A stretch of DNA of 64,000 nt from Odontesthes bonariensis. Lineage: Eukaryota; Chordata; Actinopteri; Atheriniformes; Atherinopsidae. Below are positions 13,701 to 25,789 of the stretch, piece after piece. The DNA lies in the NCBI RefSeq assembly GCF_027942865.1, contig NC_134525.1:19591657-19655656 (forward strand), read 5' to 3'. A program made the translations under genes and the position numbers. Under the pieces are notes generated by a model that searched no databases, had not been told where the DNA came from, and saw only the letters and a program-made list of their open reading frames with translations. Position 1 is the stretch's first letter. Every line of letters begins with the position of its first letter.

Positions 13701-14867
13701 CATAGGGCCCTTTTGAAGGAAAACTGAGTGCCGTGGCAACCACTGAACTAATGTACACAGTGCCTTCAGGTTCTCAGTCGGAACCATTCTTTTCACATCA
13801 AATCTGGCCCCCAAAAACCAAACTAGGTACCTCAAAATGACATCCAACAAACCAGTGGGTGGTGTCTTGGTGGACACGGCAATCTTTTATTAACAGTCTA
13901 TAATTAGTACACATTTTTGCGAGATTGTTAAGAGCAACAGGACCAGATAAATACACTACAGTGACCAGGTTTCCTGTAACAAAGGCCCATGTCACCAAGT
14001 AATATATCAGTGAAGCCCTCTTGTGTTTTTTTGTGTAGTTACATGGGTCTATGGATGCCAGTGTCAGCATGTCACTCAGTCAATCCGCCTCTTAAGTCTT
14101 GACTAAATATCCCAACACTTACAGTATTGATTGTCATGACATTTATTGTCTTCAGAGGATGAAACCTACTGACACTGGTAATCACCTCCGGCTCCATCGT
14201 AAGATTCATGTTTACAGTTTCAAATGAAATCTGTCAGATGTGTTGCAGTAAAATGTTGACAGATTCATCCCGTTCAGAATGAATGGTAATAACTGTGGCT
14301 ATCCCCTCACTTTTCATCTAGCGCCATCATCGGATATTTTAATACATGTCAACTCATTGCACGTTATTGTAAACATGGACGCATGCTGGCATTACCATGA
14401 AAGTCATCCATTGGTAAAAGGCACAAACCCTGAGTGGGACCAATTAACTGTTCGTTTGTCTTTTCATGGGATTTTTGACATCCAGATTGATGTGAAATAT
14501 CACAAGACCTGGGAAACAAGCAGCAGTTCAGATATATGTCGCCCCCCCCTCATAAAACAACTTCCCTCTAAAGTCTGAGGTACATCAACATATCACATTT
14601 TCTCCTTTTACAGAGGCCATCACAGTGAGAGTGCTTCTAATGATGAATGGGAGGATTTTGATCAGAGTCAGTTTCACGTGAGGGTTCCAGTCAAACCACA
14701 ACCCCCCCATTATAAATCAACCTGCTCTCTGACCTTCCTCCCTCCCTCTATAAGATCGCTTGACAACACAGCTGCATATTATGATTAATTCGCTATCAAA
14801 TTATGTATCACGCTGCTGTTACAATCTGTCCTAAGCTTATTCTGTAATTACTGTTGCTTGTCACAGC

Positions 14868-14896
14868 ACTGATATGCACGTTTGGTGCATATCAGT
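14868..14896. repeat. Perfect 12-bp stem hairpin
   Basis: ACTGATATGCAC at 14868-14879 pairs perfectly with GTGCATATCAGT at 14885-14896 around a five-base loop (GTTTG). Each arm carries an octamer-like ATATGCA core, so it could equally be a paired POU/homeodomain site within a possible enhancer. Confidence 0.8.
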
Positions 14897-15213
14897 TGTT
14901 ACATGTCATAACACAAAGCCTCTATTCTGCCCTCTCTTGATAGCCTATCCAAAAAAAAAACAGTGCAGTTACTGAACGTGATAAAAGCTCTCCAGTCTAG
15001 ACAGCTTCTGTTTTGTTTGGGTCTTTTTTTTAAAAGCAGACTCACAAAGGACTTTGAAGGACATGTTTATTCTCAGGTGCTGCAGTCAATCTGATCTCCA
15101 ATTGCTTTTGTTTGAGATTGATTTCATCCAAGGCCTCAACAGTGGCGGTGTATGCCTCAGTGGGTTTTGAGACAGCCGACGGGTAAAAGGAAATATCCTA
15201 TTGATCCATTTTA

Positions 15214-15260
15214 ACATTTCATAGGAAACATTTCATAGTAAATATCCTATGAAATGTTCC
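15214..15260. repeat. Small cluster of direct and inverted repeats
   Basis: ACATTTCATAG occurs twice in the same direction (15214-15224 and 15228-15238), then once inverted as CTATGAAATGT (15247-15257), giving an 11-bp perfect stem with an 8-base loop. AAATATCCTA also recurs at 15191-15200 and 15240-15249. It looks like local slippage or duplication. Confidence 0.7.
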
Positions 15261-16456
15261 TTCTTCATGGCTTGGTACAAGAACTATGATACAATGATAC
15301 TGCTTTTTCTTTCCTGATCCCAAGTAAGACCAGTCGATTAGTCTCTGTGCTGATCTGAGTTTCTGCTGAAGTGGAACCGTTGTTCTGCATTTCTCACAGG
15401 TGTCTTTGACCTTTGTAGCTGCCTCAAGACATCTGATCTGGAAACCTACAATAGCTACAATCTCCAGAAATATCCTAAATGTCAAGGGCTTGTGTGAAAA
15501 CGCTTTATCACGATCATGAGACTCAGTAGTGTCTGTACTGTCTCATTATCTGCTGTTTTTCGATTAAAAAGTCAGGCAGAAATATCTAAATGAAATGTTC
15601 ATGATGGTAACTAAACAGCAGGCTGCAGCATGGTGTGTGAAGTGTTCTTGTTGAATGTGTTTGCATATCATTCACATCAATTTCTCAAATTTTTTTTCCA
15701 AGTCAAGAAGCCAAATGAAAGTGAGTTAGAATTACTGAGTAAGCTACAACAAACTAATTAGCTTGGTTCAGAGATATAGTCGGATTTTTTTTTCACGTGA
15801 TCAGGTTGAAATAGCTTTTTTCATCTTGGATAACATTTGGTCAATAAAACGTGACATTACATGTTCCCTCTGGCACTAGATTTACAGTATGTCTTGGTTA
15901 GAGAAACTCCAATCGCTGACGTCTCTGTAATCAATCTCCCTACTAATGCATTTACATCCAGTTTATTGTGAACCGCTAATTCATACCATCACACGACAGC
16001 CTTTGCAGCATCATCTATCATCAAACACTGCGATCAGAGTTGTTATCATTCTGTTTCTCCAGCAGCAACAGCCTGTTTTATTCTTGCAGAATAAAAAAGA
16101 TCTATGCTCTCACTGTTTGGTTGGTTTTACACCTCATCATCTGACCAAAGCATAATCTGTGTCATCTTCAATAACTGTGTAATGAACGCGAGGAGACTTG
16201 AAAAGATGCTATCTGCTGCTGCTCTGCGATCACAACAACACAAACAACATTCTGTGTTTGTCTTTAACCACTGCTAGAAAACGAGCAGGACTGTCCATTT
16301 AACAGCACGCGTGGCAGAATGAACAGCAATTATGGCAGCAAAGCTGCTTTGCCTCTATGCTTCTGTTCCAGCTCTCCTTCTTCTTGTCCTCCCCCTCTTC
16401 TTCTTCTTTGTTTGATATTCTCTCAATAAAAACTGAAACTAAATGTGCAGCAATGT

Positions 16457-16527
16457 GAGATGAAAATGTTGAAAGAACATGCTGATTTTTACGATAAATC
16501 TGCATGTTCTTTTAACATTTTCATCTC
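16457..16527. repeat. Near-perfect 32-bp stem hairpin
   Basis: Left arm 16457-16488 and right arm 16496-16527 pair over 32 positions with 30 Watson-Crick pairs, one G-T pair (16471/16513) and one T-T mismatch (16483/16501), around a 7-base loop (TTACGAT). Arms begin GAGATGAAAATGTT and end AACATTTTCATCTC. The size fits a microRNA-type precursor, but pairing this complete is also seen in short palindromic transposon relics. No nearby promoter is visible and transcription is unknown. Confidence 0.85.
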
Positions 16528-19500
16528 TGCATTCATTTGCATCTTTCTTGTGTTATGTTTTCTTGAAAATGTCAATTCGTTGTTAAAATCTAATATTCAT
16601 CATTTAAGAATCTGCTGTGAAGCAGCAGTGAAAGCCACCACTCTACCATACAGCCCTAATTTCATACAGTTCTACTCACTTTTATCTCATGCTATGCCCC
16701 AATTTGTGAGTGTAAGTGTGACAAACCATGTCCTCCTGTTCAGTCAGTCAATGTGATCTGACTCCAGAATGTGAAACGGCTGAGTTGAACACTTGGACAG
16801 CCAATGTGTGACATCTGCTTTTCAAAATCACAACATACCCTCATTTTGCGTAGAGTGAAACTGTCACGTGTGATATACATGTAATAAGTACACTTTCAGG
16901 GCTCCTAATATGTCACATGCCCACGTTTTCCTTTGCAAATTGTTGCAAGGTTATGATTTTCATTACTTGATATTATTACAAAGCTGTTATTGCACAAATA
17001 TAGGGTGTTTCTTTAAAAAAAAAAAACAAGAAAAGCTTCTACGGAATAGGAGGAGAAGGGGGGGTGGCATAACGCTACAGGTGCTCAAGTACATACAAGC
17101 AGCCATTTAGGGCAAAAAATATTCTGGGACCCTAATGGTTACCATTTGTGGCTTTATTATATTGTCTATTGATTGTAAATCCAATAAACTGAGCAGGATT
17201 GAGGATTGCGAATTGAGGTCAGATGAGATGTTGTGTTTTGGTTTTTCGGGACAGACAGATGCAAAGAAAAGGGCATTCTTGTGAGAGGAGGCGTCGTGTC
17301 AGAAGTGTCACATATTCAATGGATCAAAAACACACACTGGTACACGCAACAGCTGCTGCATCGGGCCTGTAGCAGAACTCTGAGGGGGTTGAGTGGCTAA
17401 TCAAAAACCTCAAATGCCCACGTCTTGATTACACTCCAACAGAAGGTTAAGCCACCCAGGGCAAAAATGGATGTCACTGGTCCAGGCTGTCTTTCACTGA
17501 TCTTGTAAGGTTGTGAGGAATAGATAATTGTTTTTGGTTTTTTTTATTTCCTTTTGTATTGACTACTATGGACAAACATTCTTTCACAAAAGGTAGTTCT
17601 TCCGTGAAATGTGTGTGTGTGTTTAAATATAATTTGCCACTCAATCCAGCAAATCGGGATTTTTCAGCCTTTTGAGGTCAGAGGCAGAGCACTCGCGGTT
17701 AATTACTCACATGCTTGACTGAACTTTGTCCATCCAGGATGAAAAACAAAAATGTCTCCCCCACCTGAATGTTTTCACATGACACCTTTGAGATTTAAGC
17801 CCGTCAAGCCTGTCATGCCGGGGCTCTCAGCATGAGCCTGACATCTCAGTTCACCTCATTCAAACATGAATCTCAGACCAAAGGTGTCAAAGGCAGTGAG
17901 CTTCATCTGCTCATAAAAAGTGTCACCAGCTGGTGGAAAATTATCTTTATGTCATCTACTCGCATCAGAGTATGTCACCGATCTGCTTCTTTCTGGCATG
18001 TTTTGGACTGTTGATCACTATGTTCTGTTTTGAATTTGCTAATCAAGATGCAGCCATTCACATTGTGCTCAAAGTAATGACAGGCCACTGTAGTGGTGTG
18101 ACTGAAAAATTACCCCAGACATTCATCTAATTGAACATAAATGAATGATGAGTTATGAAGTGCTCTCACAGGCAAATGAAGTCGCACAGAAAACCAACTT
18201 GGAAAAAAAAATAAATAAATCAGCTTCTGGGGCTTCGGGATCCAATTATCAACAGCCTCGGCTGCTCTGATGAGCTGATGATATCACTGCATCGCAAAGT
18301 GAAAAAAAAAAGTGTTTATCTCATCATCTGATACAGTGGGTACGAATTTAAGCGGAGAAGTGTAGAAACGATGTGAGAAGAGCTTGGGAAACTGTTTTCT
18401 TTCCTCCTCGATTACAGACCAGGCACAGTTGGATGAAAATTGTGCCATACGTGTTGCATGGATAATCAGATGTATGAGCAGCAGTTATTGTATTGGATTT
18501 AAGAAGTGCATCATTATTTGATCAGTGGCAGACTAAAGCAGTAATCTTCAGGAACAGAACATCTTCATCGTCTTGTCAGATCAAAATGGAAGAGACATAT
18601 GGTCAATTAACTTCTCCATGTGCCGTCTTGCTCTGGTGTATTCTTGGATTCAGACACGCTTTGTGATACTTTTATGAACCAACTCATTTACATACATACA
18701 CTGTGTGCACATAAAAAGAGAAAGAGCTGTACTAGATGAAAAAAAATAAAAGTGTAACTGTAGGTTGTATCAACAGTGGCCCCCCCGACCAAACAGAACC
18801 ACATCAAATCTGTGCTTAATGCTTAGACTGATCGATCACTTGGCCTTTTTGGTCCAATTCGGAAACACGCACTTCCCTTTTCTGAAACAATTGTCAGGAT
18901 CTTTTTATGTTCACGTAATGATGATTGAAAATAGGTCGTGAAAATGACAGTGTTAGATTAAGGCTGTCCCAGCATCCTGCGGTTCCCTCACACAAACTGT
19001 AAATAAAAGATAGACGTGGTCACTCAATCTCAAAAATGAAGCCTTAAAGTGCAGGAACCCTGATGGCACTCCGCTTTTGCTCCAATAGACTCCCATTAAG
19101 AATACATCAATGTCTCTCATTAATAGTAAATGAAAACATCATTACTTAGATTCACTGTACTTTCCCTAATGTGCTGGTGGCCATTCAGAAAATGTTCTGT
19201 AATCAAATAGATATTAAGCCTCAAAGATGTAGAATTTTGTCCTGTCACCTTTTAAAAATTCATTCCACCGATCCACCTTCTTGTCCTAATATCTGCCAAA
19301 AAAAAAAACAAGGAGGCAACAGCCTTATACCAAAACCAAGGTTTGCAAATCAATGGGTTACGTCACGATGGCATAATCCACTTCTTAGAAACAGTCTGTG
19401 GCCCTGCAGAGCTGCAGCTATACCGCATTATTCCACCAGTTAAGATGGGAGTGATCACAGAGACACATGTTAGATTTCTGCAGCATCCTTACAGACTTTC

Positions 19501-20293
19501 AGCGGGATACTTGATAATCCTCAACTTTTCCAGCTCTATAAGGAAAATGTGCAATGTATGGTATCAGTCAGGTTAGTCTCATGATTCAGGCCACCACTTT
19601 ATCTGTGGCGTACGTTTTAAAAGAGGCTGTACTTCGATAGGGTACTACAAAACTACAAATATTCTTTCAGGAGTAAGCGCCCTGCAATTAAAGAGTGGCT
19701 TAGATAGCCTAGCTTAACAAGGAAAACTGTATTGAAAGTACTAAACGCAGACAGAGCAGAAAAAAAGCCCTATCCTTACATACCAGAGTCACCTCTGGGA
19801 TGGTCTTTTTATACCAAATCCTTTTACCAATCTGTTGATAATCACCCTAATTAGTTGTGAGATGTTCCACAAAGTTTTTTTTATTCCATAACTTTTGTTA
19901 CCCCTGCATCTTACTGCTGCATGTTCACATCTTAAAGAAAGGCTAACGCGGCTGACAAGATTATTTAATCTTTATTGATTTAATCCTGTTGTCAGTATCA
20001 AAAGGGCAGCGAAATCACGTTTTCTTTTTCAGTCAGGGTGGAGGGGAACCTGAAATCCAGAGAGTGAACCTCCTCAGCTCATGCATAATTTAGGAGACTC
20101 CATTTGTAACTAACAGCTTTGTTGGCCTATTTATGATTCGTGGAAGTGTGAGACATTGTTTGATTTTAGGTGCAGCAAATACACCGAAAACAAAAGTGGC
20201 GAAAGCTTGCCGGCAGGGATGAGCTATTCTTGGAAAGTCTGGTCTGGTTCGAGACAGCTGGCTGAACATTAACAGTATGTTCTTTTAGATAAA

Positions 20294-20316
20294 GAGGGCT
20301 GTGAAATGCAGCCCTC
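20294..20316. repeat. GC-rich 8-bp hairpin
   Basis: GAGGGCTG and CAGCCCTC pair perfectly around TGAAATG. No T-run follows, so nothing suggests a terminator; it is a minor feature within possible conserved non-coding DNA. Confidence 0.5.
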
Positions 20317-22004
20317 AGCTTGATTCATAGAAATTGTCCTTTTTGTTAAAAGTTTACAATAAAGCCACCCTTTCGACAACAGATGCACAAGCTAAATTTA
20401 CCATTAATGTGTTTGTAATTTGTCAAATCTTGTCTGTTAGGTAATGGATGTGAATATTAAGCTTTAATCTAGCTTGTTATTTGTCTGGGGCTGGTTTCTT
20501 CGCCCACAAAAGTGATCAAAACAAAAGCTACATTTATTTTCTCACCACCCACACACGAGTTATTTATTTGTGTCACCATCTTGAATTTATTCCCTTTGTT
20601 TGCTTCATGTCAGGGACAAGTGCGCTCTCACCTTCCTAATTCTCCAAATCCTTTAATTGCTGCATAAGCCTGCCAGTCTGCCAGCGAACCAATTGATGGG
20701 ATGTTAGTTTGCCGTCTACTGCCAATAAAACGGTATCACCGCTTTATCAATGTAAGGAGCCTGAGGCACCAGATGGGAGATAGATGAGCTCAATATCTGT
20801 CATGTGTCTACATGTGATCGATACAAAACACTCCTCAGGGCTCTTGTATTTTCTCAAAAGGCCAGATGCGCAACTCAATTTCAAATAGAAAACACCTCAC
20901 TGAAAGACAATAAGCAGGATGATGGTTGTAGAGACAGGTAAGGTATTATAGCTTGTGTTCCCCTTCAGTAAATAGGCTTCAGTATTCTGGTCTTTGAATA
21001 AGTGGAAGCGAGGGAGTAGCCTCGGGATACAGGTATAAAAGCGCTTTAAATGTCAGCCAATTACAAGTGCTCAATATTATATTCTATTTAGAATCATAAA
21101 GCCAGTCGGGTGGGCTTTGAAATGATTGTTTTTAAACATACCAGGCTCTGAAATAAAGACAAACAGAGGTTAATTTCTGGCTTCTAACTTTGTGTTTCCA
21201 CAATTCACAATGATCTCAGCACAATATTATACAGAAAGATTTGTTGTGATGATTTATCGAGTACAGTTTTTCACATGATTTGACACTTTTCCAGTGATTA
21301 ACCCCACTGTGCACAAGTGCAAGTGGATTTTATTGATTACAACACTCAAATGATCGGTATGGTTTTGTTGGTGCACATAAGTTGTACTGAAACCTGCTGC
21401 TTTGTATTGCATAATGACACATTTGACCTTTCACCAATGATTTGTCTGTTCAGTTCTTGCTGTCCTTGTCCCACACATCTGAGTTCATTAGCATAGAAAC
21501 TGATAGCATACGAAGACAGCAAGCTACTTATATTCTAAAAGAAAGCAAAAAAAGATTTGTATGATATCTGATGTACAATATAGAGATTTATATATTAATG
21601 TTAAGGCTTTGCTTGTGAAGACATAAATTCAGTGTATTCAGCATTGGCGAGGCTTAGGTTGTTGCTGTCTCTCCAGATTATTAAATAGAACAGCATCATT
21701 CCCCCATTAGGTTAAAGAGTGAAAATCATCCACTATCTTACTTTTTGAACACCTCTTCATTTGTCACAATCATCCTCATTTTTTTATTTTACCTGTAAAC
21801 AGCGGCAGACAAAGCAGTTGATTAAAATGAATCCACATTTAATTTTTTGCTTTTGATTAAACAAAAGGTCCCCTTGGTAGCACAAGAATATGTTGATTTA
21901 CTTGACATATAATCCGTATTCATCAAACGTAGCCCACCCCCCATCAACATATTTTTCCCTGCTCGTCTAACTCCCAGGATATCAGTATCATCATGGATAG
22001 AGCA

Positions 22005-22310
22005 CAAGGGGTCACTGCGTGGCTTGATGGAAATTCTGTGAATCTAATGCTGTTGGCCGTCACAGTCATCAGATCTCATCCTAAGTCAACACGAGCGAAA
22101 GATTCTATAAGGTAGACATTTTCTACCACTGTCCTAAAACACCAAATGGGGTGAAATCATCTGAATGTATGTTGTCATCCCTCCACCAGTTTTTCTAGAA
22201 TCAATGTCAAAATGTTGAAGTTGCTATGACGGCCCACAGTGGCCCAGAATCTTACTATAACACACTTCGAGTTGGCTTTTCCATCAATTTGTCACCTGTC
22301 TGACCATGTA
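22005..22310 (+). pseudogene. Tc1-like transposon, 3' end remnant
   Basis: Phrases such as 'ggtcactgcgtggcttgatg', 'cacagtcatcagatctcatc', 'aacaccaaatgggg' and 'atttgtcacctgtctga' follow, in order, the last part of a common fish Tc1/mariner-family transposase and its 3' flank, with many substitutions and indels. By comparison with the family, this part would encode the region around the final DDE-domain aspartate/glutamate and the C-terminus. The frame is destroyed, and no terminal inverted repeat could be defined. Dead copy; a different subfamily from the one directly downstream. Confidence 0.7.
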
Positions 22311-22334
22311 ATTTTTAAAAATGAGGTAAATATT

Positions 22335-23185
22335 ACCTCAGATGAACAAGAACATGAGATCATTTGCACCGTCTCGTTACTTAGTGTGCAAAAAAGTGAA
22401 CTACACCCACAAAGTCAAGGAGGAAGGACATCAGCAGTTATCTCAGAGAAGCAGTTGTTGGCTGGTTCCAAACCAAACCATTTGGAGTTGGTCATTCTAC
22501 GATGAGAACGATTTTTTACTGCTGGAAAACATTCGAGACAGTTAATAATCTTCCCAGGAGTGGACATGCCAGCAAGTTCACCCCACTACAGCCCTGTAGT
22601 GCTCAGAGAAAGGGCTAAAAACCCGAGAGCTCAAACTCTACAGGCCCCAGTTAGCAAGTTAAATATCAAAGTTCATGGCAGTACAGTTCGAAAAAGACTA
22701 AACAAAAATGGCTTGTTTGGAGGGTTGCAGGAGAAAGTCGCTTCTCTCTAAAGAGAACATGGCAGCACAGATTAGGTTTGCAAAGTTACATCTGAACAAC
22801 CCACAAGACTTCTGGAACAATGTCCTTTGGGCAGACGAAATCAAAGTGAAGGATTTTGATCATAATGGACAGCACAACCTTGGAGGAAACTAAACACAGC
22901 GCATCAGTACAAACATCATTAACTGTCAAACACGGTGGTGGAGGGATGGTAATTTGGGCTCGTTTTGCAGCCACAGGACCGGGACACCTTGCTGTCACTG
23001 AGTCCACCATGAACTCCTCTGCATACCAAATGTATTCTCGAGTCAAAAGGAAGGCCACTGTCTGAGAGCTAAATTCTGGCTCAAACTGGGTCATGCAACA
23101 GGACAATGATCCCAAACACAGCAGCAAATCTAACAGACCAACTCAACAGAATGGATGCTGAAATGGTCCAATAAACTAGCCAATA
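22335..23185 (+). pseudogene. Tc1-like transposase pseudogene
   Basis: Degenerate Tc1/mariner transposase in the forward direction. Segments lie in three frames: about 22560-22740 (RERAKNPRAQTLQAPVSKLN, then VRKRLNKNGLFGG), 22746-22893 (SKENMAAQIRFAKLHLNNPQ, then DFWNNVLWADE) and 22910-23065 (TVKHGGGGMVIWARFAATGP, then GHLAVTESTMNSSAYQ). A further piece near 23090-23130 matches QQDNDPKHSSKS. In the family these cover the second half of the DNA-binding region and most of the DDE/D catalytic core, where transposase cuts and joins element ends. Frameshifts separate the pieces, and the part with the last catalytic acid is missing after about 23,180, so it cannot be active. It abuts another Tc1-type remnant on its left. 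Confidence 0.88.
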
Positions 23186-24199
23186 TACCAGAAGCTCAGG
23201 GTAAATACCATAAGGAAATTGATTTAGTTTATAATGTGTGTCCTCAAAACTGTATCATTTTGCTTTTATTTGACATGCCCATTAAATTGTTCACAGGATG
23301 ACAGAGGATATTTGCACAACTACAGTTTTGTTTCCCTAATAACCAATTAAATTATACCACTTAACATTAGCCCACTACTCAATGCTTAATGTAAATGTTG
23401 ACACAGGGTTAATTGCCACAGATACAAATCACCTTCTATGGTGCTCGGTGCCAACTAAAACCACAGGCATGTTGCAGGGGCAGCTGCACCAAGTGGAAGT
23501 ATGATCTATATTGGGGTTCCTTATGCATTGCCTGAAGGGTAAACTCCACACTCTAATTTTGGTGCTCCCAACTTCCTCCATGTTGTGGTAACCATGATTT
23601 ATTTCAAATAAACCCTACTCCACCGGATTTAACACAGAGATTGCTCTGCCGTCCTTTTATTTTGTTTTCATTGATGCATTTCGCTGCTGTTTGTGCAATA
23701 TCTCTGAGTTAAGCGCATTAAAAGTGAAGCCAACGTTTTTTGTGAGAACACAAATTGGAGAGAGGCTGAGTGACTGAACGCTGCACACAAGCACAGACAG
23801 AACAACTGGTGTCATGACAGCCCTCTTGAAGCATGATAGGATCCAATAGAGGGCTGTGGGGATTCAAGTGACCTCAAATGAATGAAATAGCCAATCACGC
23901 TGAATGTAGGCCAAATCAAAATTTTACAAATATGCCTTTAAATTAGCAACATATCAGTGTGTAAACCGCATTATGTATGAAAACGACGTTAACGACTCAT
24001 TTTATACCATAAAAAGTGCATGCATAGTAAAGATAGGAGGCGAAGGCACAACATGGGTGAAGCTTATTATTATTATTATTTTAAACTGTGCATCATTTAT
24101 TCAAAGAACAGCGCACAGGGACTCTAATCTCATTACCATCAGATGATGACGGCCCGACGCACATGCTTTGCCTCTATGGTGTTTTATTTTTTTATTTTT
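23186..24199. other. Intergenic upstream of slc35g2
   Basis: AT-rich DNA with no exon-like sequence. A short TTA run lies near 24,065. This is the likely distal promoter zone of slc35g2. Confidence 0.4.
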
Positions 24200-24597
24200 T
24201 TTATTTTTTTTCACTCTGAGCATTGACGAAAAGAGCGAAACTAGGTGGGGGAGCAGGGACCGAAGAGAAGGAACCGCTGGCTGTGACGGCGACAGCTTCC
24301 ATCCTCAGAGCCCCCCCCCCCCCCCCCCCCCCTCATCATCATCATAATCATCATCCTCCGCCTCAACAGCAGCAGCTCCAGCTTCATCGGCAGCGCGAGC
24401 AGAGGCAGAGTCCGTCGAGCGCGCGTGAAGGAAATAAACTGTAGGTTTCCTCAGGAGGTGCTCCGCTTCAGGGGGGAAGATGGGGAAATGGCACCTGCGG
24501 ATGAACAAATGTGAGGATCAGGAAATCCGATCAAATCTGCTTTTTTGACACAAACCTCGCTGGTTGCATCAATAGGAACTAATTAAAGAACAAAAAG
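24200..24597 (+). promoter_or_regulatory. slc35g2: Predicted slc35g2 promoter and 5' non-coding exon
   Basis: Composition changes abruptly here from AT-rich to CpG-containing, purine-rich DNA ('cgaagagaaggaaccgctgg', 'cgagcgcgcgtgaagg'), as expected at a vertebrate housekeeping-type start. A good donor, AAAAG|GTATGA, ends the proposed exon at 24597, and the acceptor before the coding exon lies at 25761-25762. The exact transcription start cannot be read. The block contains a 22-base poly-C tract and CAT/CAG runs; an open frame across them begins with TTG and is simple-sequence translation. Confidence 0.45.
24311..24332. repeat. Poly-C tract with CAT repeats
   Basis: Twenty-two consecutive C followed by TCATCATCATCATAATCATC. 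It is a low-complexity tract inside the proposed slc35g2 5' region and prone to length errors in sequencing. Confidence 0.95.
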
Positions 24598-25762
24598 GTA
24601 TGACTCTCAAATGTTTTTGCCATCTTTGCGCAAGTAATGTTTTAATGGAAAATGTCTCTAAGACCGTCTGAAAGAAAGACGAGTCTGTATTGCAATTGCA
24701 GCCTAATTAATTGATAACTCGGTCTTATACTGACTCACATTTAAAATCGTGCATTTGTATGACATTTTTCTATCATAAAATAAAAAAATAAAGCTATTGA
24801 TGCTGTTTTCTCCCCCTGAATGTTCGTAGGTCGGTGAAAAATAAACGTTTTGGCTGCTTTTCCGACTGAATATACAATAAAAGGCGTCTGTATGTGTCAT
24901 TTGAGAGATTTAAAAAAAGGTGGTTTGGTTTTACAGTTCCTTCAGCTACTAATTAAAAAAAAATTCTTCCTCTGTCATTATCTGGAGTCATGAATATTAC
25001 TCTCGTTAAGCATCAGCAGTTAAGTTATATTAACGTGTATTTCAAGAAGGAGGAGCGACTGTGGGTTAGAGTGGGAAAGAAGAGAAGGCAAACAGGAGTA
25101 ACTATGTGCCCCCTTGTGGTTTGGATTCATGCTGTGTTTTAGGGTTTTGCCAAAATGGATGTTGTAGAAAATGTAAATGGGGTTGGAAACTAAAAACGTG
25201 CTTGATCGAAGAACTTTCCTGTATTTTATTAATTTTTAATTGTATCAGTTAGTAATCTTTATACCAAGTCATTTTGATGTTAAGAAGAAAAAAAATTCTA
25301 CTACCGAATCGACCATTCAGACTCCATCATTTAACCCTTTCAAACTATCCTTTATTCAGGGGATGCTTATTTATGGTGTGTCACTCCATTCATCTCATGA
25401 GTGGCCCACATTCATGTATCTGTTTCTCTGTAGATTCCTGTTATGTAATTTCCTCCCCATCAGACTGCATCAGCCTCAATGTTTGCTGCTTGGCTTATAG
25501 GAGCTCACATTCCACATTTATATATAGATGCATATCTGTATCTATATAGATATAGATATTAATATATGTATATATACTTAATTATTTGATTGTAGAGATA
25601 GAGTAAAGGGGGAGGGGCTAATAAGTGTCTGCTTTTGTGCCTGTGTGTGTGTGTCCGTCAACACGTGTGTGTGTGTGGGGGGGATACTACTAGATTAAAC
25701 AGGCTAAACCCCAGCAATAGTGGTGTGTGTGGCTTGAATATGATTTTCACTTCATTTTTCAG
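24598..25762 (+). other. Predicted intron in the slc35g2 5' UTR
   Basis: Runs from the GTATGA donor to the TTTTTCAG acceptor 27 bases before the start codon. It contains A-rich stretches, an AT-rich palindromic patch (about 25515-25580) and TG repeats (25640-25680). No coding exon is visible. Confidence 0.45.
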
Positions 25763-25789
25763 ACTGCCCCCGTTTGACGCCCAGAAAAC

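Larger units (their letters stand above)
10756..22004. other. Gene-poor intergenic block
   Basis: Eleven kilobases with no supported exon. The largest open frame (140 codons, minus strand, 11607-12029) is unrecognised and low-complexity in part. Several sub-regions (about 12890-13290, 14740-14900, 18040-18310 and 20570-20830) are rich in TAATTA, ATGCAT and ATTGTT-type sites and look like conserved regulatory DNA. Three hairpins occur here and are listed separately. Gene-poor DNA of this kind upstream of slc35g2 could hold long-range enhancers, but this is not shown. Confidence 0.5.

Noticed and set aside
20294..20316. GC-rich hairpin as a transcription terminator
   Set aside because: No T-run and wrong kind of genome for intrinsic terminators; kept only as a small repeat.
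24223..24444. Pro/His/Gln-rich open frame near the slc35g2 promoter
   Set aside because: Begins at TTG and is translation of poly-C, CAT and CAG runs; at most part of a 5' UTR.
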